A stretch of DNA of 64,000 nucleotides, from assembly GCF_001625195.1 (NCBI RefSeq), contig NC_054390.1, positions 8,963,222 to 9,027,221 on the forward strand, given 5' to 3'. This DNA is from Drechmeria coniospora (taxonomy: Eukaryota > Ascomycota > Sordariomycetes > Hypocreales > Ophiocordycipitaceae). The notes under the pieces were generated by a model that saw only the letters and a list, made by a program, of their open reading frames with translations, was not told the origin of the DNA and did not search any database. A program made the position numbers and the translations under genes. Of the stretch, positions 35,901 through 48,906 are shown one piece after another (within the stretch, counting starts at the first letter, position 1; each line of letters starts with the position of its first letter).

Positions 35901-38900
35901 ATCGAGCACGGCAGCGGACTTTGTTGGAAGAATAGGTGTGATCTGACAACCGGGTTTCCAGGACTCCGGTTTCGATTGAGCGTACAGGGTGCTGACGACG
36001 GCCATGAAATAGAAATGATACAATGTATACGACGTAGGTAGCAGTATCGTATCGACCACTGAATTGAATCTTCTGAGCCGCGTGGGTTTTGGTGAGGAAT
36101 AAGGCAACGTCGCAATTCGACGAATGTTGGAAGCTGTTCAAACGTAGCCAGGGCGACACGAGCGCCTGAGCATATTCAGCTGGTCGGGCTCCAGACAAAG
36201 CGGCCAACTTGCGGGAGTGAGAATCGATTCTGGACTATCTGCCGAACGAAAAAAAGATCAATCAATGGTGAGGTTGCAAGTGATGGCCAATGTTGGATGT
36301 CACTGCTTCCGCTTTTGCGTGCGGGGAAGGTGTATACGCCGGGCTCGAAATCGGATACGGATCGGACCGGCTCGTAAGATCACTCGATAGAAAAGGTTCG
36401 AGTCGGATGGTGGTCGAAAAATCCGAAAATCAGGCCGAGGAGCAGTATTTGCAAGATGCTGACGCTGAAACAGAACTGGAAAACGGATTTTTTTGAGGCC
36501 AGGGCTGTCCTCTCTGCCCTATCGTTGGCAATGAGCAGAGTCGTCAGTCGTAGGAAGGTGATAAGAATTCTGGAAAATGTAGGGCCGGGTAATGTGATTG
36601 CGATTTAGACTGGAGAGCTGCAATTTCGTTCTGTGAAAGGGGCAGCCTCGTAGTGGTAGATGATGCAGGGTGAGAGGAGACTACAGCTGCCGTTCTGATG
36701 AAATGAATGGCGATGGGGATTGATCATGCGGCCGATTGACGAAGTACTCTCCAAATTGTCGATGGCTCTGGTTAGTATGGGCAACGGCAAATTCTTATTG
36801 CGCCTTCCATTAGGTGATTCTTTGTCTCTCGTTTCTTCTCCCCCAACGACGACTGGGGTCAAGCAGCAGAATGGCGCTTAAACGCCACGACACCGGCTAT
36901 CTGCTCGTAGTGTGTCTCCGCCCCGGTGTTGGTGAGCAGAATCCTTGTCGTGGCATGCAGAGGAAAAGCAAGGTCTCCGGGGGAGTAGATGAGAGAAGCT
37001 GGTGAGATGGGCGAGAAGGATGAAGACCGGACGAACTAACGGGTTCATGAAATCAAAGCCAGCTGTGGGGAGAGAGGGCAACTCTTGGCTTAATATTGAG
37101 GAGACTCTTTGGCCAGCTTCAGCTCATTCAGTGCCAGCCAGGATAGCTCAGCCGGGAGGAGTGAAAGGCCGATCCAGGTGACGTGAAGATTGTCCAGGTG
37201 GGGGCAAGGCAGGTGTTTATACACTGTCGCAGGCGATGCGTACCGTCTGATCGGCCGTTTGCTAGCCTATCTAGCCTCGGCAGAATTCGTTGGGACAGTG
37301 GTCGGTTTGCAACCTTTGTGAATCTGCATCGGCGACCAATTGTTGCATGCAATGCTTGGGAATCCTCTTGCCCTTGATCCTGCCACAGCCGCTGCCCGTC
37401 CATCGGGGAACGTCTAACCCTACCAGCCTGGTCTCCACCACGGGCATATGTGGCATAGTGTGCAGCTCCTGAGGGACTTCCGATCAGCATTGGTGGATCC
37501 GGACAGAATGCAGTCGGTAGCAATTATGAGCACTGCACGGAGTGTGTGTAAGAGTACGGAGTACTTGGGGGTGAACTGTGCATATTGGCTGCAGGCAGGC
37601 CGTCAAGCAAGGATAGCTCAGGACCCGGCTGCGTAACGCAGTTGGGGATTCTTTCGCAACCAAGGCCTATCTGCACAAGTTGACATCTCGGCCAAGGATT
37701 GTTGTTTGGCTGCGATGGTCTTCTGTCTCCATCACTTTGTTGGTCTCATCATTCTTCGTACCCCTGATGCTCGATGCTGCGAATTTTGTACATGTAGAAC
37801 TTGATCAACCACCATCCTTGACATTGAAAAGGTGGGTGTGGATGCCAAAAAGGGCGGGGGAGATGGATGGAGGGGGGGCGGAGAGGAGGAGTGGTGTTTT
37901 GGCGTGGGGGTGGGTGGGGTGGCTTCAACGATGGCAAATGCACGACGACCTCGTAAGATGCTTACTTAGTAGGGATCCAGACATTTGACACCATTGGAGA
38001 GCTAATACCAGGCCGACTCTCAATATGGAGGCGGATATGCAGCTCCATGGGGCTTCCGGGACGGTACCTTGCCACGGGCAGCTGGCGAAACGAGAGGTTT
38101 CGCGAGAGGGCATGACGGGATTGGCACCTGGAACTGAAGACGAGCAACCGGACTGCTTCTCCCTGTCCCTGTCACAGCTCCAGTCCTGGCGTAAACGCCA
38201 GCCTGCATTTTTAGACTTCTGGAGGCACGTTCATCCGTGCGAGTTTGTTGCACTTGCACACTGTAAGTGAAGCTGCAGAAGGTAGCTGCAGATGCTCGCA
38301 TGCAAGCGACTGGTCAGGGGACTTCGTATACGAGCAGGTTGGGCGGGACTTGATCGAAGAAGGCGAAGCTATCTGCTGGGACCCCTGGGTGGACAGATCC
38401 GCTTGGCATCCTTGTTCCAGCAACGCCAAGTAAGTGGATCCAAGCGGGAGTCCAAGCATGGCGGCTCGGAAGCATCCATGAATGGCAGCCCTCCCTCCAC
38501 CTTTAGCAACTTGGCTTGGGGTCTGGCAATGGCATTCTCTGAGAAGCCGAAGGTCCCATTCTCGAGACCAGGCGCAAGTGCAGGGTATGGTTTTGGAGGT
38601 TGGAATTCGTAACGCTGGCCGCAAGACAGCCAAGTATGCCCGAGCTTTTCGATGTGTATCTCGTCTCCTCTCTCGACTTTCCACCAACAGAGGCTTGCGA
38701 GGGTCTGTGCCAGGTTGTATGAAGATAGCCTGGTATTGGCGCCACCTTGCCGTTGGATCCCGCATCAGGAGTCGTCCCCCTTGTTCAGCGGAGTTGCCCT
38801 CCGTACACTTTGCTTCGTAGTAGGCTTTCGAATGCTTGAACTAACCCCTAGCCATCACTATTGTCGGTGTTAGTCTGACGAGAACGAATTAATTTCATGT

Positions 38901-41900
38901 ACGGATACATGTACCTGTTCATGCTCCGCGAATCCAGCTGTGGATTTTATGATCGTACTCGTCATCAGATGATGCAACACGCAACATTATGCCTTTCGAA
39001 AGTACTGGCAAGAGTAGATGTACACCGTATATCTGCACAATGCACAAGATTGCTACCGAGTCCGGTTGCAAATCACATCCTGGCAGTTGCACATGTGCCG
39101 CGTGGCGAGCCTCGAGATTGGTCCGACGTTCACATCAACGACTGGGATACAGTGCAAGAGATCAAATCCAGACAGGTACGATGAACCAGGACGGCGGCGG
39201 ACGGAGTACTGTGAAATCCCATGGCAGTGCGTCCTGCTCGTCGGCAACATCGTCGGCGCCACTGCTGGGGAGAAGGCAATCGATGGTGGCAAGTGTTGTG
39301 TGACAAGTGGCGAGACCCACCAAACCAGGATTTGCTGCGTTTGTGGATGCCATACTGGGACGAGTGCTCCGTTCGAAGCACTGTGTACAACTACATGCGC
39401 CTCATGTACTTTTATTTCTGCTGTACTTGCAATTACATGTACTGTACTCCGTAAGTGCAGACAGAAATAAGAAGACTACCTGCTACAGCCTAATTATTAC
39501 TGTACGTACAGGAAAGTACGGTGTACATGTAAGCAAAAGAATGCACTCCGTGCGGAGTACAGTACAGCGTGGGTGTTCCTCATTACGGAGTACCGGGTAC
39601 GGAGTACTTACTGTGCAACATAATACTGTACGTACTTATGTACTCCGCGCCTGTGTTCCAAGTAATAATAGTACGTGAAGGCAGAGCAGCTCCATCCCAA
39701 TAGACCCGCTCCTATGGTAACGATGCGTTCGCCCACCAGAGCAGCTGGAACAGCAACGAAGCTACATGTATTATCCCGTACGGGGTTCGGATACGGAGTG
39801 CGGAGTACTGCTTGTAGTTGGCACTGAAAGCTGCGCCTCGCAAGTGAACTTGAAATCTGGAATGCTGGACAAAATATTCCGTACATTCAGCCCGGCCCTT
39901 CTGGACAAGAGTTGGCATTCGCGGCGGTATCGGAGAGCAGCAGCAGCAGAGTCACCTTCGCTGTGGAGGAGCTGGTCAGCAATTCATGGAGGGGGTTGCT
40001 GCCGATGCTCGGTTCATCACTTGTCCTCCGGAATCCAGCCCATCACCGATGAGACTCCGCGATAGTCATTGGCCAAGGGTCTCAGGATCCTGCCGGGCTG
40101 ATGACCCAGACACAATGCGAGATGGAGTGGCCTCCACAGGCGTTTGGCAAAGGCAGATACAGCCTAGGCGGCGAGTCTTTGTTGTTGCATCGTCTTCTTC
40201 TCGGTTGATCGTTGGTCGTTCTCCACGAGCATGGCAGTCCTCGGTCGGGGCCTGGGCAAACTTGCCACGGGTGCTGATCAAGTGTTCGATACGCCGTCTT
40301 CGAGCCGTGTAAATCTGTCGGGGGTCCGAAAGAAGGCAGGACTCTGGGAGTCACAAACAAATGCGTACGAGAATGCATTACTAGTGCTTCTTGAGTTGCA
40401 CGGAGAGGAGTAGCCACGTTCATACGAGCACGGGTACGTTGTGCCATGTGCTGGCACGGTGCGAGCAGCTGCTCCATTGTTGGGGCATAACAGTACTGAA
40501 CGGGCATACCTCCTCTAACTCCGTAGTACTTGCTGCATATGTACTTTGCATGTCCACCAATACGAGTAGGAAGGCAGTACGGAGTACGGAGTACACAGTG
40601 CCCATATACAATTACAGGGCATACAGTGCATCTCTACGGAGTGCCACTACCCAGTATTTGTATTACTTGCAGTACCTACGGAGTACCTGTTGTAGATACA
40701 CCTACACCTGGTAGGTGTGCGGAGTACAATGTACGTACATGTATTTTACCAGTCGGCACTACTAGCATTTAGGCAGGCAGGAAAGGAGGCAGGGAAGCTG
40801 CATGTGCATGTGCATTAGCATGGGGGCAGTTGCTTGGAAAGGACCCCAACTACTCCTTTCCTCGTCTTACATGTACATACAGTAGCGACTCCAGTACTGG
40901 TACGGTGCAAGTGAAGGAGACTGGGAGCATGCATCCGAGTACGAGTTCCAACATGTGCAGTACGGAGTATTACTTGTCCCTTATTTTTCCTTATTTTCCT
41001 TATTCCATGTGAGCGATGGCGGCAAGGACCGACACGTGTTGAGGATCGATCAAGTGGTAGCCCGTTGCCCCCCATGATTGTTCTGTCATCGCACCGCCAC
41101 CCGATGTCGTATCACGCCCTCCTCATCCTGCCGCCACACCCCTTCCCCCTTTCTCATCACCGTCGACCGCTGCGACACGACGACCCGAAGCCAGGCCGAA
41201 CCAGAATGCAGAATCTGCAGCATCTGCAGCATCTGCAGCTGCAGAGCAGAAGAGTCGTTGCCAGTGGCCACCAGCCTGGCCACTTGCCGCACCCAAAGCA
41301 CCCTCGGGGTGCACTCGCCCAGCTGCGGGTGCACACGATCCCACACCAGTTCGAATGTTGACGCCTACGACGATGCACACGTGTACACCGTACGGAGTAC
41401 ATCTAGGTGTACGGAGTATTTCCGCGAGCACATGCACAGCACCTATGTAGGTACGAATACACGTACACCTTCCGCGAGGCGCCCTGTCGTTGGACGGCAC
41501 ACACCATGCAGGTAAATTAGCGTACCATGCCGGCATTGGGTTCGGCTACGCGAGGAGTCTTGGTAACCTGGAGATCGATTACATCGGAGCAAGTTGCCAA
41601 GTTTTCCACATGGGCGCTGCTAAATGCGCCAGCATCCGTCATGGCCTATCAAATCATTGCCTATCAAATCGGAACGGTTCGACTCACCCCAGGTTGGGTA
41701 GCACCACGTGCCCACGCGACGATGGCCACGACGAATCCAGAATCCTTCTCGTCCTGTTCCTGTTCAACTGGTAGAGCGACGAGTGGGCGTACGCGACGAC
41801 GGGTGTCGGGCAGCATCGAGCATCAGCATAACTTGACCTTGGCTGTTTTGTCCCAGCACGAGTCCGGCTTTTGAGAGAACAGACCACGCCATCCTGAAGT

Positions 41901-44815
41901 CATGCATGGGCACTGCCGAGTTACAGAGCAGTGGCCATGTCCGTAGCCCACCTGGGTGCCGTCGGAGGCCGGCAGTGCATTCGAGTGGTGCAAGTACGCA
42001 CGAGGGCTGAAGGGGCCAAAGTGGCGTGGCAGCGTCGTCCTCGATGTTCCACCACGAACATCGGGTAATTACCCAGTGCTCCGCACTCGCGCAATCGCTC
42101 ATCTATCAGGCGAGCCTGGAGCAAGTCCCACTTGGCACACCTTTGGCACACCTCGGAAGATATGATCGTCTCCCCTTATACGGAGTACCGCTCAGAAGAC
42201 CTGCACTGATGCTCCTGGTGAGGCATCGGTGCCAATGCTCCCACCAAGGACGTTTGCTTCACCCGTCGGATGTCCTCCCGCTACGGAGCCCTCTGTTCAC
42301 TTTCGACATCAGCTTCTCGCTAGCATCTGCTTTTTATAACCAGGATCGATTGGGGCGTGAGTTCATGGGCGCGTGTAAATGAACTCTTATTAACACACCA
42401 TACAGGTGTGATTCGCCATGCACACCGAAGGCTCCGGCAGGTCGGCTGCATCACATCCAAGCGGACTCGAGATTCGAACGCCATCGCCGCGCTGCTGGCT
42501 GGATATTCAGGCCGACCCAAGCTGGCAGGCGTTTTTGTTTGGCTGAGCTTGTTCACTCCCCGACGTTGCGGCACATGTACGTCTACTTCTGCTTCGTGCA
42601 TTGCCTCGCCTTCGCAGCGTGGTTCTCCGATTCCCCGGTTTTATGGCAAATAGCCCGCAATTCCTGCTGACGGCGCATGCACTTACAGGACTGTCGTGAT
42701 AGTAGTATTATGCAATGCCGTTCATGTTGCTTTGTCAATATGAAGCCACAGTCGCATTGGCGGGCATCCCGGCAGCCACATTCAGTTCCCCGAAAGTGCA
42801 CGGGTCAGCGAGGCGACTTGAGTACGCCGTGCAGTACTGTAGGCATCTGCACGAGTACAAACCCCCCACTGCGCTGCAATTAATATTGAATTGGATATTT
42901 TCATCGAGACCGCCGTGGTGCCATTTGGAGCATGTTTTGGGAATCGACCGTATCACGCGACAGAAGGCTGCCTCCGCTGGTACTCGCCAAGACCTGAAGC
43001 AGAGTATGTATGCATGATATTATTTCTATTTCCCACGAGGAGCCACCTCCTCGTATCTGTACAGTATACAGTAATAACTATCAATTTTATTACTTACACT
43101 TGCAACGTACTACAGGCCTAGTGGCAAGCAATCCGAGTACATGTGCCAAGTACATGCCCTGCGAGTCACTTTGCTTTGCTGGGGCAGGTCTCGGCCACGT
43201 TCGAGATATAATAAGCAACGTTTCCCCCTGGCGTTGTCCGCTATCACCTCGACCGGATCGCCTGGCATACGAGAGCTAGCAGGCAAGTTTGATGTAATAA
43301 TCCGTATCCTCGCCGAGACATCGTCATACATGGACTGGCTATTCGGAAGGGCCGGTCACAACAGCCGTCGGTGGACATGACAAATAAGCCATTACGTGTG
43401 CAGAGTAATTACCTAGCCGACCACCTCGGCGAACGCTCACTATATTTTGTAATGGAGAGCATCGGTCACAAAGTGTCCTATCCTGTCCCTTCTCCCTCAT
43501 CGGCCTGCCAGACCTCTTCATAAAATCCTCATGGCTGGGCAGACGGTCGTTCCAATTGCCAGGTACTTGGCAGGCGTGCATGTGCGGATACGGTGTGCCC
43601 GGATCGACGGCAGTGGGCTCCAACAGGATCGAACAACGACATGTATTTTATGCAGATCCTGCAGTTAGCCGCGAACTATGTCATTGTCTCACCTCGATGA
43701 TTACATTTGGTGTCACTGATTTGATATAGGCTAGATTTACTTGTAGGCTACTGGATGCTTGAACGGCCGTCTCATGAGCAAGCCGTTTTCGCCAGACCTG
43801 CGCTAAACAATGCACTCAACGTACCAGCAATATGTACGTACTGTGCAGGTCCAATTACTCTGTAGTCCCTTAGGTGAAGCACAGAAGAACAACTTTTTTT
43901 TTCATGGAGCGTACAAGTAAATGTTGTTGCAAAAGTTCCAATGCCAAAACTGCCCGTGTCGTTGTAACGTACTCCGTAGTCGTGTACGATACTGCGGCTG
44001 GCGGGTTGCCAATTGCCAAACGCTCCAGCTTCCGCCAACACCAATATGATGGCTAAAACAAGGCTCCAGAGTAAGAAGAAAAAACACCACGACGTCAAGC
44101 AACCTAAGGTCTCTTCCATTGTCATGCTCCCACTGTAAGTAAACAATACATAAAAATCGGCAGAACAATCTGGTTTACGGAGTACATGGCGATCAGATCG
44201 TTGCACGTCGTGACGACACCAGAGGGTTCGTCCTCCGCAGGGTGTGCGTGCATACTTAAGTATATACTTGTACATGGAGGCTGAGGCAGGATGAATGCTA
44301 ACGCGATAACCAGGAGAGAACTTGCAAAGATAATTCTTCCATGTACGAAAATATGGATCGCATGGCGGCCGGTAGAGAATGTACAATAAGCACCGTTGTC
44401 TTTTACCCAATCGGCAAACGCGGCAACGCGCAATGGGTCGATGGGCTCGATGAACGAAGCTTTTATCCTTCCGAGGACAGTGCTCCAGGGGTAATTTGCA
44501 CGGTACTGTGGCGCCCGCACAGGGCCACTCACACAGTGGGCTAGTGCCCCGCTTTCGACGTCTCACTGTGACAACATCGCCAGTTGCACTCGCAACGACG
44601 TACTTTTGGACTCGAAATTCATCTCACGATACATTTCTGCAAAGCCAATCCAACGCAGAGCGCTTTGCACGCCAAGAGTTCACACCTGGTCCACGTTCAA
44701 GCTCCACAGGGGTGACGATTCGGATTCACCGACAACATTGTCCCGCCAGCCGTCGTGTGCTGCTTTTTGCTTCGTCTCTCAACCCCGTCGTCGCAGATGC
44801 CTCGGGCCGCACGAC
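35901..44815. other. Gene-poor 8.9-kb interval, many GTAC/TACGGAGTAC motifs
   Basis: This is the largest stretch without a supported gene. The part to about 37540 is ordinary mixed sequence without the motif. From there on the motif recurs: near 37555, 39205, 39546, 39590-39608, 39795, 40578-40594 (doubled), 40637, 40680, 40963, 41391, 41410, 42179, 43970 and 44175. Short duplications occur (CTGCAGCAT at 41217-41243; TGCCTATCAAATC near 41645). No transposase, reverse transcriptase or RNA gene was recognised. One possible small membrane-protein frame is listed separately. Confidence 0.55.
43772..44125 (-). CDS. Possible small membrane protein, unrecognised
   Basis: An ATG at 44125 opens 117 residues ending at 43772. 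Residues about 10-32 form a strong hydrophobic segment (CFFFLLWSLVLAIILVLAEA), followed by a polar loop with one NDTG sequon and a weaker hydrophobic end (VHIAGTLSALFSAGLA). The frame is also open upstream of this ATG. I recognise no family, see no intron, and the region is motif-rich non-coding in character, so this could be chance. Confidence 0.25.
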   Translation of the reverse strand: MTMEETLGCLTSWCFFFLLWSLVLAIILVLAEAGAFGNWQPASRSIVHDYGVRYNDTGSFGIGTFATTFTCTLHEKKSCSSVLHLRDYRVIGPAQYVHIAGTLSALFSAGLAKTACS

Positions 44816-46134
44816 ATGAGCGAGCTGCAACGAGCATGGGCAAAGTCCAAAATTACTCTATCGCACGAACCCTTCGGTGCGATCGATGATGTCGAGGAGG
44901 AGACGCAGGTGACGGAGGTGCCGGAGCACACGGATGACGACTCGTCGTCGGCATCGTCCGTCTCCTCGACGGGAACCATCATCCCGACACCGAGCCAGAA
45001 GCTGTTTGCCCGTCCAGAGGGGTAATGGAAGCCGATGAAAATTGCGTGCGAGGTGCTAGGCTGACCGACGGCTTCAGGCTTGCGCGCAGCAGAACGCTGG
45101 AGCAAATCCCTTGGACCGTGTACTTTGAACGAGAGCTTTTCCTCGAGGCGGACGACAAGCCGGACGTGAAGTTCCATGCCTACCTCACCTCGCCGGTGGA
45201 AAAGGGCCCGCTCTTCGTGATGCATCACGGCGCCGGCTCGTCGGCGCTCAGCTTTGCCGTCGTCGGCTCCGAGATGCGCAAACGACTCCCGTCGGCCGGC
45301 CTGCTCGCCGTGGACTGCCGCGGCCACGGGGCAACGGTTTCGCCCGAGGGCGCATCGCTGGATTTGCGGCTCGAAACGCTCTCGTCGGACCTGCATCGTA
45401 TGATACGGTCGACGAGTGACAAGATGAAATGGGAAACGCTCCCCAACATCATCCTCGTCGGCCACTCCCTCGGCGGAGCGGTCGTGACGGACCTGGCCAA
45501 GTCGAAGGCGCTGGGCAAGTCGTTGCTGGGTTACGCGGTGCTGGATGTGGTGGAGGGGTCGGCCATTGACGCGTTGAAGAGCATGCAGACGTACCTGTCG
45601 ACGAGGCCGGTCGGCTTCGCGTCGACGCAAGAAGCCATCGACTGGCACATTCGGTCGCGAACGATACGAAACTCGACATCGGCGCGGACGTCCGTGCCCC
45701 CACTCCTCGTCGGGGACGAGAGCGCCGACGGCACGAGACGGTGGAGATGGAGGACGAATCTCGCGGCGACGCAGCCGTTCTGGGAAGGCTGGTTCGAAGG
45801 ACTCAGCAAAAAGTTCCTGGGCGCGACGGGGGGGAAGCTGCTGCTGTTGGCGGGCACCGATCGGCTCGATACCGAACTCACCATCGGTCAGATGCAAGGT
45901 TCGCCGCACGAGAATGAAGGCATGCTTGCGTGCCGCCGAGCGGATGCTAACGGAGGCTGCATCACAGGCAAGTACGCTTTACAGGTCTTCCCCGAGGCCG
46001 GCCACTTCATTCAGGAAGACATTCCGGAGAAGACGGCGATCGCGTTGGTGGAGTTTTACAGGAGAAATGATAGGAGCGCGCTGGTGCTCCCGCCGAAAGT
46101 GTCCGAGATGCTCCGGCAGGGAAAGAAGGTGTAG
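44816..46134 (+). CDS. PPE1: PPE1, protein phosphatase 2A methylesterase
   Basis: Exons 44816-45021, 45078-45898 and 45968-46134 encode 397 residues, close to yeast Ppe1. Introns of 56 bp (GTAATG, CTGAC branch, TTCAG) and 69 bp (GTTCGC, GCTAAC branch, CACAG) fit; the second has a length divisible by three, so the frame reads through it. The ATG at 44816 starts MSELQRAW; a Ser/Asp/Glu-rich stretch follows. The alpha/beta-hydrolase fold shows the oxyanion block MHHGAGSSALSFA near 116-129, the nucleophile elbow GHSLGG with Ser199, VLDVVEGSA, and a C-terminal His in PEAGHFIQED. The family removes the C-terminal methyl ester from PP2A catalytic subunits. It lies tandem with the CFEM gene across 1.36 kb, with no functional link implied. 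Confidence 0.95.
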
Positions 46135-47313
46135 GGCGGCATGGGCATGGCGTCGGCCGTCGGCAGAGACGCAGGAATCTACGCATCGACGGACTATAGA
46201 TGTAGAGTATGCATGCCCGCACATGGCCGATCCGCCATGCCGAGCCGGCGGCGATTTGCTTGCATCGGCCGCATCATCAGAGCTGCTCACGAGCGAGCCA
46301 GCGACGGCCGACTGCGGGGGGGGGTTGGTGCTCGAACGATGGCGACGGGCCAGGCATGGCGGGCCAGGCACGACGGCACAAGCCAAAGCACCTCGCTGGA
46401 AGTACGGAGCACATTGTTGCCGTCTTGGGGGGAGCGGCAAGGACGTCAGAAATGATGGTCCACGATGCATCATGCCTTGCCGAGGCACAAGGTACGGAGT
46501 CGCTGACCGGGAAATCAGGGTTCATTGTACCAGAAAGAAGCAAACAACAGGCACGTCTCTGTGCTCCGTGTGTACGGAGTGCAGTGCACTGTAAGCACTC
46601 CGTACTCGGGGGTGTCCTCTGCAAGTACTCTGTACTCGGGGTGTCCTCTGCAAGTACTTGCTCCGTGCTCAGTGTGCGCTTTAAGCACTCTGTACATGCA
46701 TGTACTTCTCCGTACCTGTGCCTTGTCGTCCTCGGCGGTTTCATACCCCACGCCTGCTGTCCTGTTGGAGTACTGATACAAACACCCTCGTAGAGGTGCT
46801 AAGCAGGTAAGCGCTTACATGCAGCTCGCAGCAAGGTGCCTCAAGTACCTGGTACTGGCACGACGCCACCGAGACCATGATGATTCCCCCTTCCAACGGC
46901 GCCGCTGTATTATTACTTATTTCATTGTACAAGTGCGGACGGTAGATGTACATGTGTATGGTGCGTCGTGGAGTGCGAGTGCAAGTACCTGCAATGTACT
47001 GACACTGACACCTACCGGCACAAGCCCGTCCCGAAAAGCCGTTGGCAGCACGCCTTGCTAGCACGCCTCGCCAGCACGCCTCGTCAGCACGCCTCGCCAG
47101 CACTCCTCGTACCTGCTGGCCGGTACTTCGCTTGGCATACAGCTTAGAGCCAGGCACGAAGCCCAATTTCATCAGGCCTAGTCCCCCTATTCCCCATCTA
47201 CCGTCGCCTGTGCCTCGGAGAGATGCACGACCAACCGTCCCGTCGACTCTCGGGTCTCGCTCCGCCATCAAAACTGGCCACCCCCGCCCTTTGCATCGTC
47301 ATTTGACCTTCAG
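46135..47313. other. Intergenic region with motif variants and short tandem repeats
   Basis: It holds the PPE1 3' flank and the CFEM gene 5' flank. TACGGAG variants occur near 46493 and 46574. A roughly 30-base unit (CTGTACTCGGGGTGTCCTCT core) is tandemly duplicated at 46600-46660. A 13-base unit (AGCACGCCTCGCC) is repeated about four times at 47056-47110. No gene is supported. Confidence 0.6.
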
Positions 47314-47379
<66 letters not shown>

Positions 47380-47426
47380 ACCTTCTGTCCATCTCTCTCT
47401 CACCCTCTGTCCATCTCTCTCTCCCC

Positions 47427-47483
<57 letters not shown>
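47314..47483. repeat. CT microsatellite / pyrimidine tract just upstream of the CFEM gene
   Basis: About 170 bases consist almost entirely of CT dinucleotides with small interruptions (GTCTCTC, ACCTTCTGTCCAT), ending about ten bases before the ATG at 47493. It must lie in the 5' UTR or core promoter. Confidence 0.95.
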
Positions 47484-47486
<3 letters not shown>

Positions 47487-47492
47487 ATCAAG

Positions 47493-48028
47493 ATGAAGGC
47501 ATCACTCATCATCGCCCTCGCTGCCAGCCTCGTCGCCGGACAGCTGGACAGCATCCCAACCTGTGCCGTGCGTGCCGCCCCGGCCACAACTTCCTCCCCA
47601 AGCCCGTTCTGCTGTCTTTCGTCCGCTGACCATGGCTGTTTCCCATTCTCCAGCAAGGCTGCGTCGGCAAGTACATCACGGGAGGTGGCGTTGCCGGCTG
47701 CAAGACGGCCGACATTGCCTGCGTCTGCCGGAACAAGGACTTCCTCGACGGCATCGCCTGCTGCCTCGCCGACGTGTGCAGCCAAGAGGATCAGGACAAG
47801 TCGGTCAAGTTTGCGAGGCAGCTCTGCACCTCGTCGGGCGTCCAGGTCCCCGACAAGGTGGTGTGCAACAAGGCAGCCAGCTCGGCAACGACCACGACGT
47901 CGACGTCGGCCACGGCCTCGGCGACGAATGCCGCGCAGTCCTCGACGTCGAAAGCAGCCGCGGCACCCGTCGTCGGCAACATCGGCGGCTTGACCGGCGC
48001 CGTCCTGGCCATGCTCGCTGCTCTGTGA
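47493..48028 (+). CDS. CFEM-domain GPI-anchored surface protein
   Basis: Exons 47493-47567 and 47654-48028 encode 149 residues; the 86-bp intron has GTGCGT and CCAG. The first 16 residues form a signal peptide (MKASLIIALAASLVAG). The spliced CFEM domain has eight cysteines: IPTCAQGCV, AGCKTADIACVC, ACCLADVC and QLC, with a further Cys in VVCNKA. A Ser/Thr/Ala-rich stalk and a hydrophobic C-terminus (GNIGGLTGAVLAMLAAL) indicate a GPI anchor. CFEM proteins are fungal cell-wall or membrane proteins; some bind haem and help iron uptake, others act in host interaction. The Asp of the haem-binding motif seems present (KTADIACVC). Which role applies is not decided by sequence. Confidence 0.92.
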
Positions 48029-48906
48029 GGAAGCTGCAAGCACGGCCGACGTCGTCTCGCATCGCTTGTTCGTCTTTCACGGCACAGGCTGTACGTGAGG
48101 AGTCTGTCGCGCCGTCTGATTCGAGGTCGAAATCTCGGCCAGTTGGTCAAGCAACCGTGTCCCCCTTTTTACGCCTGCTCGAGCGAAACAGCCTTCGTTG
48201 ATAACATGATGATCTCGTCCCGCTTGCCGTCCCCTAGCCCTCGTGCCATACAACGCCAGTTTCCCCCGGCGACACGCTGGAGGAGCGGGCCAACCCTCCG
48301 TCGTGCTCGGCAACATCCTCAAGCCTTCAGTACCTACCGTCACGAGAGGATGCAAGCTACGAATCGGTCGACGCGAGAGAAGTCGGCGCAAAGGTGCGCC
48401 TCGAGTAGCCAAATATGTATGCGTAGGCATTTTTATACTTCTAATGTTCGATTTCCCTCCCAGGATCTCCCCTCGCCTCCGCAGCAAAGTCTGAGCATGG
48501 TCCTCTCACTCCAACAGTAGGTACCTCCCGTCTTCGGCCGGTTGCTGGCCGAATAATGCGGACGCGAGGGGTCACGTCACCATGCAGTCAGTGATTGTAG
48601 GAATGAAGGAGACGAGTGTCAGGCAGCGTTGAGGCACCTGCAAGCGCTCCGACAGTTGAGCGCCTCACCCGACATGACCCGCAGGCACGGCCTGCAGGCG
48701 ACACCGACGGCCACGAACAATCTCGCCGTTGTCAAAATCGCTTCTGCCCATGTGCAGATTCCAGGTTCCCGCAGCATTCAACTATCTCGTCCTAGGTTCG
48801 GGTCGTATTTGTAGGTTTTGTTCGGACACAGGCACCGCAGAATTCCATTTTTGCATTCTTGGCCAGCAAGGTGACTGACCATCAAGCGTTGCCAAGGACT
48901 TCTTCC
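48029..48906. other. Convergent intergenic region, nothing recognised
   Basis: The 878 bp lie between convergent 3' ends. Open frames are short. No repeat beyond simple sequence and no TACTCCGTAC motif is seen. Confidence 0.55.

Noticed and set aside
37135..37210. tRNA-like A-box (GGATAGCTCAG)
   Set aside because: No matching B-box or T-arm about 50 bases downstream and no acceptor-stem pairing.
42440..42500. tRNA T-loop-like ATTCGAAC on the minus strand
   Set aside because: Flanking five-base stems do not pair and no D-arm or A-box is found.
44779..45909. 376-codon minus-strand frame opposite PPE1
   Set aside because: PPE1 motifs and introns on the plus strand explain the region.
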